Source of the DNA: Echinococcus granulosus
Lineage: Eukaryota > Platyhelminthes > Cestoda > Cyclophyllidea > Taeniidae
Assembly (NCBI RefSeq): GCF_000524195.1
Contig: NW_020170418.1
Location: 288,439 to 352,438, forward strand
Length of the DNA stretch: 64,000 bases
Reading direction: 5' to 3'
The position numbers were made by a program, and so were the translations under genes. Numbering within the stretch: position 1 is the first letter of the stretch; each line of letters begins with the position of its first letter. Positions 50,601-60,800 of this stretch are shown piece after piece. Below the pieces are notes generated by a model that had not been told where the DNA came from, did no database searches, and worked only from the letters and a program-made list of their open reading frames with translations.

Positions 50601-52467
50601 GATTACATAGGAATGTAAGTCCGAAGCAAAAGGTACAGATGAAAATGATAAAGGGCGGAAGGGATACCTTGCTTGAATTTGATCGATGGCACTAATGGTG
50701 TCCAAGTCGCGTTTCACTTCATTGATTGTCTGTGCGAGCTCCCGCATACCATCCAAAGCTGTCAACAACTCGGGCTTTTCAGGGTGATCATCATCCGTTA
50801 GCCTACAGAGTTGCTAGGAGAATAAAAATAGCTGATTAGCACATTGGGATTGCTTATTTAGTTAATAATATAATTTGATTAATAGTAGGGATGTAAGTGC
50901 ACTATGGCTGCACAAAATAAATGCCATTTAATGACAGTTCTTTGGGTAAGTCGAACTAGAGCCTAGAACAACTTGTAATGGGTCATAATTTCAATAACAA
51001 ATCCAGTAAATTAAAATTACCGTTGCATAATTTCAACAATCATGGGAGACTAGTATTACGATTGGTAGTTAATTTGCATAATCACCAACCTGCTCAAAAT
51101 TAAGATCATCAACATACCTCAAGCAAGAGATGATACTTCAAAACCCTCTGCATCGGAACAGTTAAGAGCTCCGTGAGATGAAATTTACTGTAATTTTCGG
51201 ACTGAGCTTGGCATTCCTTAAAAAAGTTATGCAGAAACGTGAAAATGAGGACAAATGAAAGTACGAAAATTTGTTAAACCACCAGAAACCTGAATTTTGG
51301 TTCGTTTTTCAACATCATTTTTGGTTATTTCTAAGACAAGCGTCTGGGCCTTTTGAACATGACCACAGTATCCACCATAAATCAGCAGTCGATCTCGAAT
51401 CTTTATGAAGACCTCGCCAAGCGTTAGCACCGCCAATGTCGTGCTAACTGCCAGGCTCAAGTTCGAGAGGAGTTCACGATGAATGCAATGAAGTTCCTGC
51501 GGTAAATGATGCAATGATTAAGCCAAACTAGATGAAAATCACCTCAATATACTTGAAAATCTCCTCCAATTCCTGTGATGAAAGACACTTCGATAGCGGC
51601 CACTTATATTTCTAAGGAAAGAACGTCGGTTCACAAAAAAGTACGTCTACCTCAATGAGCATCTTTAGAACATCAACGTAGTTTTTTTCGGTAGATACAA
51701 TCTCTTTTATACAAAACGATCTTGGAGATGTAGGCTCATCTTCTGTCTGCTACAAGATATGGTAATTCTGCTGTTGGGAAATTACCGTCATGGAACCTTT
51801 CCCACCATGAACGATTGTATCATAAACAATTTCATTGGTTTCTTCCTCCATATCAGCATAATTAGATTCTGCAGTAGCTTGCATATCTTCCCTAGCATAA
51901 GAGTTTAATAAAAAATGGTATTGAATACATGGAGGCAGCGATATCTTTAAGGTTATTGTAATATTCGTGGGGGACTTGAAGGTTTCCATTTTCGGGAGGA
52001 AATCCTCTATCGTAACGGTATGAATGTAAAAAAATAGCATACGGTATTCCACAGAGCTGAGCCCGGGGGCAACGGGATAGCCGCGATAAAAGCTCAATGA
52101 CTTTCCCAAAGTTCTTCGCGTGATACAAATCACCTGGTTCAATAAGGTAACTTTTATCAATTCCAAATTCCTCCTCACATAACTTCACAAATAATCGGAT
52201 ATTTTTGAAACACAAAAATGGCGACTGTTGCGTTTGCGGGCTAAAATCCCTCATTTTTCTTGGGTCAACTTCACCATTCGTCAACGTGTTTAAAAGATTG
52301 CAGAGTTTAACACCATCCATAAGAGTTTGAACTAGCTGCAAGCCACAGCCATCGGGCATCAAAGTTGGATGATCATCCGGAATAGTACGACACCGATTTA
52401 ACCACTCAGCACACTGTCGTAAATCGCACTCCTCTTCGGAGGCAGAATTGGTGTTTGACGCAGGCAT
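23456..52467 (-). CDS. VAV: VAV-family Rho/Rac guanine nucleotide exchange factor (about 29 kb gene)
   Basis: At least 20 minus-strand exons give about 1,015 residues in VAV domain order: calponin homology, acidic tyrosine region, DH, PH, C1, SH3, SH2, SH3. Exons, 5' to 3': 52043-52467, 51929-52006, 51786-51891, 51651-51746, 51543-51611, 51290-51496, 51118-51216, 50668-50813, 40618-40698, 40206-40250, 35824-35910, 35446-35564, 34966-35099, 33732-34231, 28424-28489, 27217-27376, 26671-26851, 25989-26199, 24101-24191, 23456-23607. Phases agree throughout. VAV proteins couple tyrosine-kinase signalling to Rac/Rho activation and the actin cytoskeleton. The last SH3 codons and stop are not found. 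A few residues before the PH domain may be missing. Introns reach about 10 kb. Divergent from the Tec-family kinase gene at 54837. Confidence 0.93.
24101..26199 (-). CDS. VAV: VAV exons: SH2 domain
   Basis: Two exons. 25989-26199 codes YFGEMDRAEATQLLTG and GTFLVRISK, with the FLVR phosphotyrosine-binding arginine intact. 24101-24191 codes ALVDFYCRVSLNECF and LRFPYQRCP, closing the domain as in vertebrate VAVs. The opening Trp is assembled across the junction with the exon at 26671. The intervening 24192-25988 is intron. Confidence 0.92.
26671..27376 (-). CDS. VAV: VAV exons: Ser/Thr/Pro-rich linker between SH3 and SH2
   Basis: Two exons, 27217-27376 (phase 0 to 1) and 26671-26851 (phase 1 to 2). 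They code a low-complexity linker including ELPPIPPDGDGG, a possible SH3 ligand, and ending SFSSMSW, whose Trp codon is completed by the SH2 exon. The linker is longer than in vertebrate VAVs. An alternative acceptor at 26921 would lengthen the second exon and would need a different upstream donor. The plus-strand frame 26736-27407 is a shadow of this region. Confidence 0.7.
28424..34231 (-). CDS. VAV: VAV exons: end of C1 and first SH3 domain
   Basis: The exon 33732-34231 opens ETGLAAHKACLVNVP, closing the C1 domain. It then runs through a Ser/Gln/His-rich stretch to an SH3 with AVAAYSGEPPPP, LSFNTGDRITL and GSRWLH. The exon 28424-28489 finishes it with GRLNDQEGWFPASHVEI, the GWFP closing motif. 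The 110-residue low-complexity insert between C1 and SH3 is larger than in vertebrates. Confidence 0.9.
28490..33731 (-). other. VAV intron inside the first SH3 domain
   Basis: 5.2 kb intron, A-rich on the plus strand. Contains the TA palindrome at 29265-29290. I find no exon, RNA gene or LTR-like copy inside it. Confidence 0.6.
29265..29290. repeat. AT dinucleotide run forming a 26-bp perfect palindrome
   Basis: GCACAT, then alternating AT, then ATGTGC; each half is the reverse complement of the other. It is a microsatellite that can extrude a hairpin. Confidence 0.85.
34966..35099 (-). CDS. VAV: VAV exon: first half of C1 domain
   Basis: Codes ALSNQFPPGAKDNGYQF across its start and then YCCVCKKLLQGVFYQGYQCR, the VAV C1 pattern GTFYQGYxC. 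Joined in phase 1 to the exon at 34231. The zinc ligands are incomplete: the opening His is Tyr (GYQF instead of HDF), the second CxxC lacks its last Cys, and the final Cys is absent. In VAV the C1 domain braces the DH-PH module. Confidence 0.88.
35446..40698 (-). CDS. VAV: VAV exons: PH domain
   Basis: Four exons. 40618-40698 codes SCETFVDGCHLTNVSEEM, aligning with the first strands (KIDGELKITSVE). 40206-40250 codes YVFLFDKILLLCKSK. 35824-35910 codes GDNYTFMAAYHIVNG. 35446-35564 codes LTFFAKSEEFRNAWIKA, the final helix with its Trp. The junction between the second and third exons needs a GC donor (AAG then GCAAGC). Start of the first exon is the least certain boundary. Confidence 0.8.
40699..50667 (-). 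other. largest VAV intron
   Basis: About 10 kb, A-rich on the plus strand. Two exon-like intervals were noticed: a 19-nt candidate microexon near 49920-49938, and a frame near 40780-40830 coding VKSGNGSQFGCLDK before a GTGAGT. Neither is needed to keep phase. No other gene, LTR-like copy or RNA is recognised. Confidence 0.5.
50668..51746 (-). CDS. VAV: VAV exons: DH (RhoGEF) domain
   Basis: Five exons (51651-51746, 51543-51611, 51290-51496, 51118-51216, 50668-50813), all phase-consistent. Opens with IKEIVSTEKNYVDVL, continues RLLIYGGYCGHVQKA, and holds the catalytic conserved region 3, LTVPMQRVLKYHLLLE, then DGMRELAQTINEVKRD. This helical domain opens the nucleotide pocket of Rac/Rho. All conserved regions appear intact, so exchange activity is expected. 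Confidence 0.94.
51786..52467 (-). CDS. VAV: VAV exons: start codon, calponin-homology domain and acidic tyrosine region
   Basis: Exon 52043-52467 starts MPASNTNSASEEECDLRQCA and codes the CH domain, with DGVKLCNLLNTL, FLCFKNIRLFVKLCEEEFGI and NFGKVIELLSRLS as in VAV1-3. Exons 51929-52006 and 51786-51891 code an acidic stretch with Tyr residues in NYADMEEETNEIVYDTI. These are candidates for the regulatory tyrosines whose phosphorylation releases DH autoinhibition. Confidence 0.94.
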
Positions 52468-54836
52468 AATTAAACCGACGAGACAACACCCATCAGAAAG
52501 CGATACCTAGTAGGAGTTCCGCTAATCAGAATACCAAAACCTAGGTCTCAAATACTATAGTGAGCATGAAAAGCAAGGAAGTATGAGGATAAGCATACCA
52601 ACGACAATCCCAAAATTGGCGAATAGTTAACGCGCAGAACCACACATAAAACTGGCGCTTCTCCGGCTGAAACTGCTATTTATCTTATTAAAAATAAACC
52701 AGTAAATACCTTTTGTGCAAGAAAATCATACTTCCTGGGAATTAGCTATTAATAATAAACACATTTGCAGGTTACTGAAAACACAAAAAAGCGACATGCA
52801 GGTATCATCGTTAGATCTAAAAGTAAAAAACGTTATTTATTTCCAGAAATCAAGACTAACTTATGCCTATAACTAATTTTCTGGAAAAACGAGGTAGGAG
52901 TCTTTTATTTATCTAGATTAATATAATTCTAGATTCACTCAGTCTCGGGGTTGTTGAAATCATTTGGCATCTCCCATATCTTGAAATATCATAAAACCTT
53001 TTAAAAAAGACGAGTTTGCTAAGCAACAAGGCTAAGTATTCGTGCAAAGCTTGTTTAGCTAAACACGACCACGGTACGTTCAGGCCACTGCTTGCCTGCA
53101 TAAGCATTGCCACGTGAGTACCCCCTCGACCACTATGCAATAGACTCAGTGTAGCGTCCCGAGACTCCCTGAAGACGAAATAAGGCACAATACTTGGGCA
53201 GAATACATATATTAAGCAAGGATAAGGTGTCTGGGCTATTGGCATGGCCCAAAAGGCCAGCCCACCCAGCAAGGTACAAGGGGGCTACTTCAAAGCACAA
53301 AAGTGGCGCATCGCCAGAACCGAGGGATAAACCACTACCGTATTGCACCAGTGTTTCTCTCTTCCCCTTCAGCCACATATCCTTGTAATGAGTAAACGAG
53401 CTGACCAAGGACACGATTTATAGGGCAACGGTTAATAAAAGGGCACAGATGACGCGGTTTATGTGTGTTCAATACCCGAATTCACCCTTCGGGGCCCGAT
53501 GGTGCCAGACCCGCACGAATTTCGAATATTCTGGCCAACTTTCGCCCGAACGGCACATTTGTACAATCATGTAACGCAGTCATTCAGACAAAGATAGGGA
53601 CCTGATTTTTGATAATGGTGATTTTGAAAAGATTTTCTGCCGCTAATTGTAGCGCATATTTGTTATTTTAAGTCCGATTGATTTTGCAATTAGAAAAAGA
53701 AGTATTTTATGGCTAAGTTTCCTTCGCTACGGTTTACCTTCCGTTTTACAAGCCTTATTATTTATTTTTCTACCATGCACTATCGTTATATCAAATGTTA
53801 AATTTAGTTTGATAGAATGCTCGTACAAATGCCTTAAATTCCAGTAAATCATGGTACTGGCCAAAGTATTCCCACCTTTACATTTTATTCTTCTTTTGTA
53901 AAGGTCACCATAAAAACTTTTATTATTTCTTTAATAATGAGAAATCCACTTTTTAATGTTCGTGTAATATATGTGTGAGCAGAGGACACTTCCTCCTAAT
54001 TAATTGTTCAAAATTAGGCAGGCAGCGGAGGAAATGTTTGGACTCAAATAATTTAGTCATTAGAACTAAAGTCAGTATGGGCTTAGAGTCACAAAAACAC
54101 TTAAAAATGAAGCTGGAATGTTGCATTGCTCCGACAATTTCCCTTCTTATTCGTTTTATGAAGAACAGGTGGAGAGTAGATGGACGGGTAGACTTGAGTG
54201 GCTGTGAAATTTGTCCGCCAATACGAGTTACTTTACCGGCCTGGTCGTTGTTTGGTCTGTTTTATCGCTTGTCGTTTTCCAGTGTGTAAAGCGTTATTAA
54301 AAGTGGTGGGATGTTTGTTTTCATTTATGACAGGGCACCCTCCTGCCTCGGGCATTTTTACTTTTGCATTTATCAATTGGATACAGCAATTATTGTTTAT
54401 TTATGAATGTGGGCTCAAACAGTCGTTGTTTAACGAACGTTTAGGGATCTTTTTCAATGAGCATATCATAGCTTATCTTCACCCATTATAACATGTTCTT
54501 TGTCATCTAATAAAGTGACGTTCTGTGATTTGATTCGTTTTACTTGTTTTGAATCACTTATTAAGGATTTTTGGCCCAAATTTAGTCACCAACATCTGGA
54601 AGTCGTATTTTTACGGTATTTTGTGGTATCTCCATTCGCATTCTTCATTTCTGCCCTCGTTCGTTACTTCGTTAACTAATGTCGGTCACGCGTTTATTTG
54701 GATGCGATATCTGAACTAAATATCCAGCAATTATGTTTCTATATATACACATTTGTAAACTTGTTTTACGTGTTTGTGTCAATCTTATTTGGTACAGCTC
54801 ATTCCCTTTATTGTCTTTATTTCTTTACTTTTAGAC
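52468..54836. other. divergent spacer between VAV and Tec-family kinase
   Basis: 2.37 kb expected to carry both promoters. It contains one LTR-like copy at 53150-53347. Base composition changes from A-rich to T-rich on the plus strand across it. No TATA box can be assigned with confidence, and the ORFs in 53975-54491 have no family resemblance. Confidence 0.5.
53150..53347 (+). mobile_element. LTR-like/TRIM repeat copy, best preserved
   Basis: 198 bp starting TGTAGCGTCCCGAGACTCCC and ending CCGTATTGCA. It contains CTGAAGACGAAATAAGGCAC, GGGCTATTGGCATGGCCC and CCAGAACCGAGGGATAAACC, the same blocks as in the 10 kb and 21-22 kb copies. It lies between two divergent promoters. No internal domain or second LTR nearby, so it behaves as a solo LTR. 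Confidence 0.82.
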
Positions 54837-57800
54837 ATGGCAACTGATCAGGAGCTTAAAATATCTCGAATGACCAAACGATCAATGAACAAAAAAATAT
54901 TCAGTCGACCCAGCTACAAGCTTCGGGAATTTGTACTCACTCCTTTTCATATAAAATATTTTGAAGTCAGTGGTGGGGTAAGGCACCTCTTTCAACTGAT
55001 TATGAATTTCAGAATCGGGGAAAAGAAAAGGGCCGCATCTCCCTTGCTCACGTTAAGTATGTAGAGAAGGTTTTGGATGACGATTTAGACAACAAAAAGA
55101 ACGTCTTACAGGTACCATCTCTCACCTTTTAAAACGGCTTCTCTAAGATTGCCTATGTCGAAGATCCAAGTTCAATAAACTGGTTTCTGCTGTATATAGT
55201 GGCGCCTACGCTGATAGAACGAGATGATTGGATAAGTCTCATTCGATTTTGTAGGTTCCTTTGGATGAATCCATTGGTTGCTCTTCATTAGCGAACCTGA
55301 TTGAAGTGTATTTATCTCCTAGTGTGACTGTTCTTAAGAGTTTTATACCCTTACAGCCGCGATTGACTATGAAACGGTTTAAGATAGTGAATATTGATAC
55401 AAGAGAATGCGACCTCAAAGAGATGTCAACAGGTTGTAGATTTGATCCTAAATTTTATTCTGCATCTTGTATTACCATATTTGTTTGGCTATGAGCTTTC
55501 GTTCTCCTTTTTCTCCCCTCAGCGTTTTTTCTTTAAGTTCATTCATCTGAACCAAATTTCTCTTACAGAACATATTTAGTTATTTAAATAAATTACATAT
55601 CAGTTATGCTTTTTCAGTATCTTGCTTTTAAGAATTGCGTAGTGATATGGGTTTTTGGTGGCAATCATCTATTTCTGCATCCATGTTCGTGGTTGATTGT
55701 TTTTACTCGAAAATAGCCTCTGTCTTCTGAGAACTAACCCTCGCTCTTGATTTAGTGCGAATCAGCTTGCTTTACTGGGATTTTGAGTCGTGTTATTCAT
55801 TTGAACCTTTATCTCTTCATTGTCTTTGATCGTTTTACTTCCTTGAGTATGTATCCTAGTATCATCTTTATATATGCTGGTAAATCAAGTATGAACGTGG
55901 ATAAAATGCAATCTAGACAGGCCATTCTTTCGACTTCAGATACAAGAGAGAGGGGTGCTTGCTTTCTGCCGCGTTATCATCCTGGTGTGTGGCGTCGTCC
56001 TGGTCGATACAGCTGCTGTGATGACATCAATCGTCGTTCCCTCGGTTGCCAGCATACCACTGACTCTGGATCGAACACCGAGGCAGCCGAGGCTCGTCGC
56101 TTCTCTGCCTTCCCAGGTTGTCTTCCCCCCGTCACCTCAACGGAGGTCCAGACGCCTTCCGTGCCTCCCCTGGGCGGCCAACAATCGGTTGCTGTCCAAG
56201 CTCCACCTCCTCCTCCTACTCAGGTGCCTCAGCAGTCCGTGGCCCAACCGATTGCAGGAAAGGTGATCATGGCCACCCCTCCCGCTCCTCCCCCAAATCC
56301 TGTCAGCATGTTCACCCAACAGCAATTGCTCTTCCAACAGCAACAACAGCAACAGCTGTTGCTCGCTCAGCAACACAAGCTGAGCATGCTTGCCGCTCAA
56401 CCGCATTTGCAGCAGCAACAACAGTTGGCCGCTCGACGACCCGCAAGGCTGCCTCAATCTCCTGGTGGCCAATCCTTTGATTGGGTAAGCGCCTCCTTTT
56501 ATCAGTCGTCACTTCCTACTGTCAAGTGTTAGGCTCATGATTCTTCTCTCCAGGCCCTTCGTTTACGTAATACATTTATCCATACTGTGTAGTGGTCATG
56601 TGGTCTCGTGTGCTACGTGATCATATGGAGAACTGTGAAGTGGTTATTGCTTTAATATAAGCATGCTTGAAGAGGCATTGCTAGTACTTGTTGGGCGCGA
56701 CCTCTGATTACCCGAAGCACTTACCTCCAGCTTACCTAGGAAGGATTTTGGAGTTCTGGGAGAGTGTTAATTACCTCGCTCAACTTGTGTGGCGCTCTCA
56801 TGCATGCTTTTCTCGCTTACCTTTAATTGATTTCATTTGATGCCTTGCTGAGTTGTTTTCGATTGTGCTCCCTCCCTCCAAGTGCGCTAGACAGTGACCG
56901 TTATGACGGCTGCGGGGCGCCCAGTTGCCAGGCTATGGCTTGATTTCGCGACACCGATTCACTGTGCTGCACTCTTAAGGCCCAATGTTGGGAGTCTCGC
57001 GTTTGCTCCGCCAGTCATTAGAATTATTTGTCTCTCCCAACACAATAGTTTGATTTATGCTGCCCTTATTTTGTTCCTTATCCCTCTAGTCCTTCGCTTT
57101 TTATATGTATGCAGGGCTAATTAAAATAAACCTTAGTGACTGTTTTGTTGTTCGTCACTTAGCGCCCAATTTATGTCTGTTTTATGTTATTTTTCGTTTT
57201 ACTTTCTGAATTGTATCTGTAGCCATATTTCATCAATTTCCTTATTCTTCGCCATACACCTTAGCAGAATGATTCCCTAATTATTTACGGTATTGCTAGA
57301 TACATGGATTTTTTAGGTTAAATAGTTTGTTTGACTTTCTTTGAGACACAACTCGTGACAAAATTTTGTTTGAGGCTGGCATTTTGCTCCTAGTTTTACT
57401 ATGGTTGCCGGCGTGCGGTATCAGTAAGTGTACTACCCCAAAAGCTTGTTTCATTTTCTGCTTTCTGCATCTTGTTGTTTACTAAACCTCTTTTTTGTTA
57501 CTTGTTGATTACCTCTAAATATCCAAAAAGTGAGCTCACCTGCTCTTCGTTTTTTGAGTGCAATTACAGCCTTCGTGGTTCTTTTGTTATTATTTAAAAT
57601 GCTCCTGTACTTCCTTTTTTTGGGCGAGGTGAGTTATGTGAGATACTGAGGAGGAACCGATATGGTGTGGTCCTGACCTCTTGTTAAACTGCTGCCTCGA
57701 CTCCTATAAGTTAATTGGCTTTAAGGTAATCTCCCATACTGGTTTCGCTTTAGTGCATTAACCTTCATTGGGCAGTTTGCCTAATAATTTTACATTTGGG

Positions 57801-60800
57801 ATAACAGATGGTAATGGATTTTAGTTAGGGGACTTTTGCACAGATCTACTTCATCAGAAATTGCACAATTTCATGGGAAGGTATAAAATGTTGTGCCTAT
57901 GAATGTCATCACTTCACCTTTGTTAGTTGTGCTTCCACGGAGGACAGCATATTTCAGAAATTTAACGATGCCGCGCTTACCTCCTACATCTTTTCCTATA
58001 AAAACGCCTTGCTTGCATGTCAATGGTGTTGTTTTTCATTCGTCGGTTCCTCTCGAGTTTCGGCTATCCGTATACTTTTGTTTTCAGAAATTTTCCCTTA
58101 TGTGTGAAATCAAATTTTCTTGCTTTGAGTATTTGTTCGCTTGCAATTCTCATGTTGGCTATTCGCCTGTGCCTACTGTAAAATCATCTGTGCCATCTTT
58201 TATTGAAAAGAGTTTGTAAAGTTATTGGGAAAACTTTCCTCTTTTTATCTTATGGCCACTTGATCGCCAATCAAATGATTGCGGTTCAAGCCTCGCACCC
58301 CAGGCTGGCTATTTCTTAAATTATTCCCCTACTTCCTTCCTTCAACGATTTTCTGTCACGTCTTGTTTCTTGATTTTCCGAGCGCCCTTTTTTGTGCCAA
58401 ACAGTAACTGTTGTATGGCATTGCGATTCGTTCAGGTGATCTCTTTGAAGATCATACATTATTTAAATCATCAATATTTGGTCTCATTTGCCAGATTCAG
58501 AGCCCAAAGCAGCACCCCTCAAAACAACTCCTTCAAACCTCTTGTTAGCTACTCTCGTAGTGTGCAGCATTTTTGACCTTCACTGTGTTGCTCTTTCCCA
58601 TTGAAAAACTTTGCGTTGGATGGATTATGGATGCTACTCTTAGAATTGGCCAGCCCATCAACTTCGTGTAAAAAAGTGTAACTTGATGGTGTATAGCATA
58701 AAAGCTTCCAATTGCAGTGGGACATTACTTTTGAATTTGCTGTAGTATTGTAGAATGCATCGAGTCTGCCACCTAGCTATTAAAAATGGTTAAAATCACT
58801 CACCTAACCCCACGTTTATTGGTACGCATTGTCGCATTAGGTATTATCAGGTAATGGGAATTTTCAAGTGTTCAACGCCTATAAGTTCTTTAGATGCTCA
58901 TGCATTACCACGAACCGTTGTTTATCCGAGAAGTTCATCCGCATTCGTAGCATTCTACAATACACAATGCTTACTCCTATCTCACTTCAATGTTAAGCTA
59001 GGTTTAATCACTACGCTATACAGCAAAGCGGCTTGGAACCGTGAATTACACTTTGGGGCAAAAGTGCTAACTGGCCATCAAATGCGGTGGTGGGTGCATT
59101 TTAAGCCATATTGGTTATGTTGTGCTTGCCTATTAGCGGAAAGCACTTGCCCTTTTGTATCCCTTGGTCCTTCCTCAAAATCAGGTGCGCGACAAGTAGA
59201 ACTGTAAGCCTAAAGCAGAGTAAATCCTGAGCTTTCATGTCCACCAAACTCACCGATTTACTTGCGTGCAACCCTGCTCATCTCAACTTTACATTCTAAA
59301 GGCATTTGGAACGGCGCTTCTTCGTGGCCTCCTTTTCCACCTTACTAGTCCTTGTGATTTTATCAGCTCATGAACTGCATTTCACTGGCTACACACTCGT
59401 TCATTCGTCTTTTTTTTCAAGAAAAAATGGAAAGTGTCATTTATTTGTGTGCATGAAAAGTCTCGTCTTTTCTGGAAATGCAGTCGTCTCAACGCGATTC
59501 AATTATGTCACTTGACGATCCCCATATCCATACTTGCGTTCATTTTTTTCAGGTCCTCACAAGTCAGTGCACTCATACCGTCACAGTAATTGAGTTAACC
59601 ATCATGTGGCGTCTGTGTTTGTGCTCTCATTCAATTACCCTTTATTTATTACGTATGACAATTTTAGATGCCGATGGCAAGCGCCCTGTCGACTTTGATT
59701 TGCCCCGACCGAATTGAGTGTTTCCTGGATAAATACTTCGTTGGTGCTAGCCAAATTCCTATTTTGAAGTTGGGACTTATTTTATCAGTAGCCTCGATGT
59801 AGCATCCATTTTATCTCACATTTCCGCCGACTTGACTACTCCGTTTAGACAGTCATTCTGTTGATTTCATCCAGTTACTGCATTCAAGTCAAAACACGTA
59901 GTGTTGTTCACTGTTCTCCATTCTTCCACATAATGCTAGTCGAAAGTTTCTTCCTCTAATTATTCTCTAAAATTATCTTGTTCTCTGGTGTTGCCTCAAA
60001 ATCATGAAGAATTGGAAGGCACTGCAACGTTTTCATTTACATTGGGCATTTTATATGCACATTTAGTTTTCCCTAAATTATTCATTTCTTGGGGCAGTGC
60101 ACTATGGGCCGATTGAAATGTAACAATACCTCACCAACTTCATTCATACACATTCATTATTTTGGAAACTGTATCACGAACAAGTCACAATTGCAGCATG
60201 TTTAAGCGTTATTTTCTTAAATACATCTATACAATTCCCGTTGGTTGGAGCGTTTGCCTGACCACTCATGTTCCTGTCGTCATTCCACCGTCTCGCGCAT
60301 CACACAGCCATTCATACTGTCATCTACCTACTCTGAAAATTCTCTTTTTGCTTTACCTTCGGCTAAGCAAATCAATTGGCATGCTTGAGGGCATCAACTC
60401 CCCCTCATCTTCCATTATTTGAGACGCGGCAAACGATGTTGCGAAGACCTTTTTTCTCCTTCGATTTGAAAGATAAACTGCCACCGTCGTGTTGAGCTCT
60501 CCACCTCCGTCTTTTGCTGCTTCTGCTGTCTTACAGTGAGGTGTGTAAAGTAATTGGGCTACCCAGTTGTGTGTGTGTGGCTACCAATGGGATTCGGACC
60601 TTGCCAACATCACACACTGCTGCTTCTGGGATCTGCCGATAGCGTTATTTGGTTTTCATTTTTAAGTGTCCTATTGTTTAACATGTAAGTGCTCCTTTTT
60701 CCAAAGAATGTTTAGCAGTTCAAGGTGCGAAACTGGAATTACCCATGCTGCATTATTACCACCTAATTCATTCAGCTCCCTACATTAGGACCTATTAAGC

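Noticed and set aside
56137..56472. minus-strand Leu-rich 111-codon frame
   Set aside because: Shadow of the CAG/CAA tract in the Tec-family exon.
58250..58310. tRNA-like B box (GGTTCAAGCC) with an upstream TGGCCACTTG resembling an A box
   Set aside because: The T-arm stem does not pair beyond two positions and no acceptor stem forms, so it is not a credible tRNA gene.
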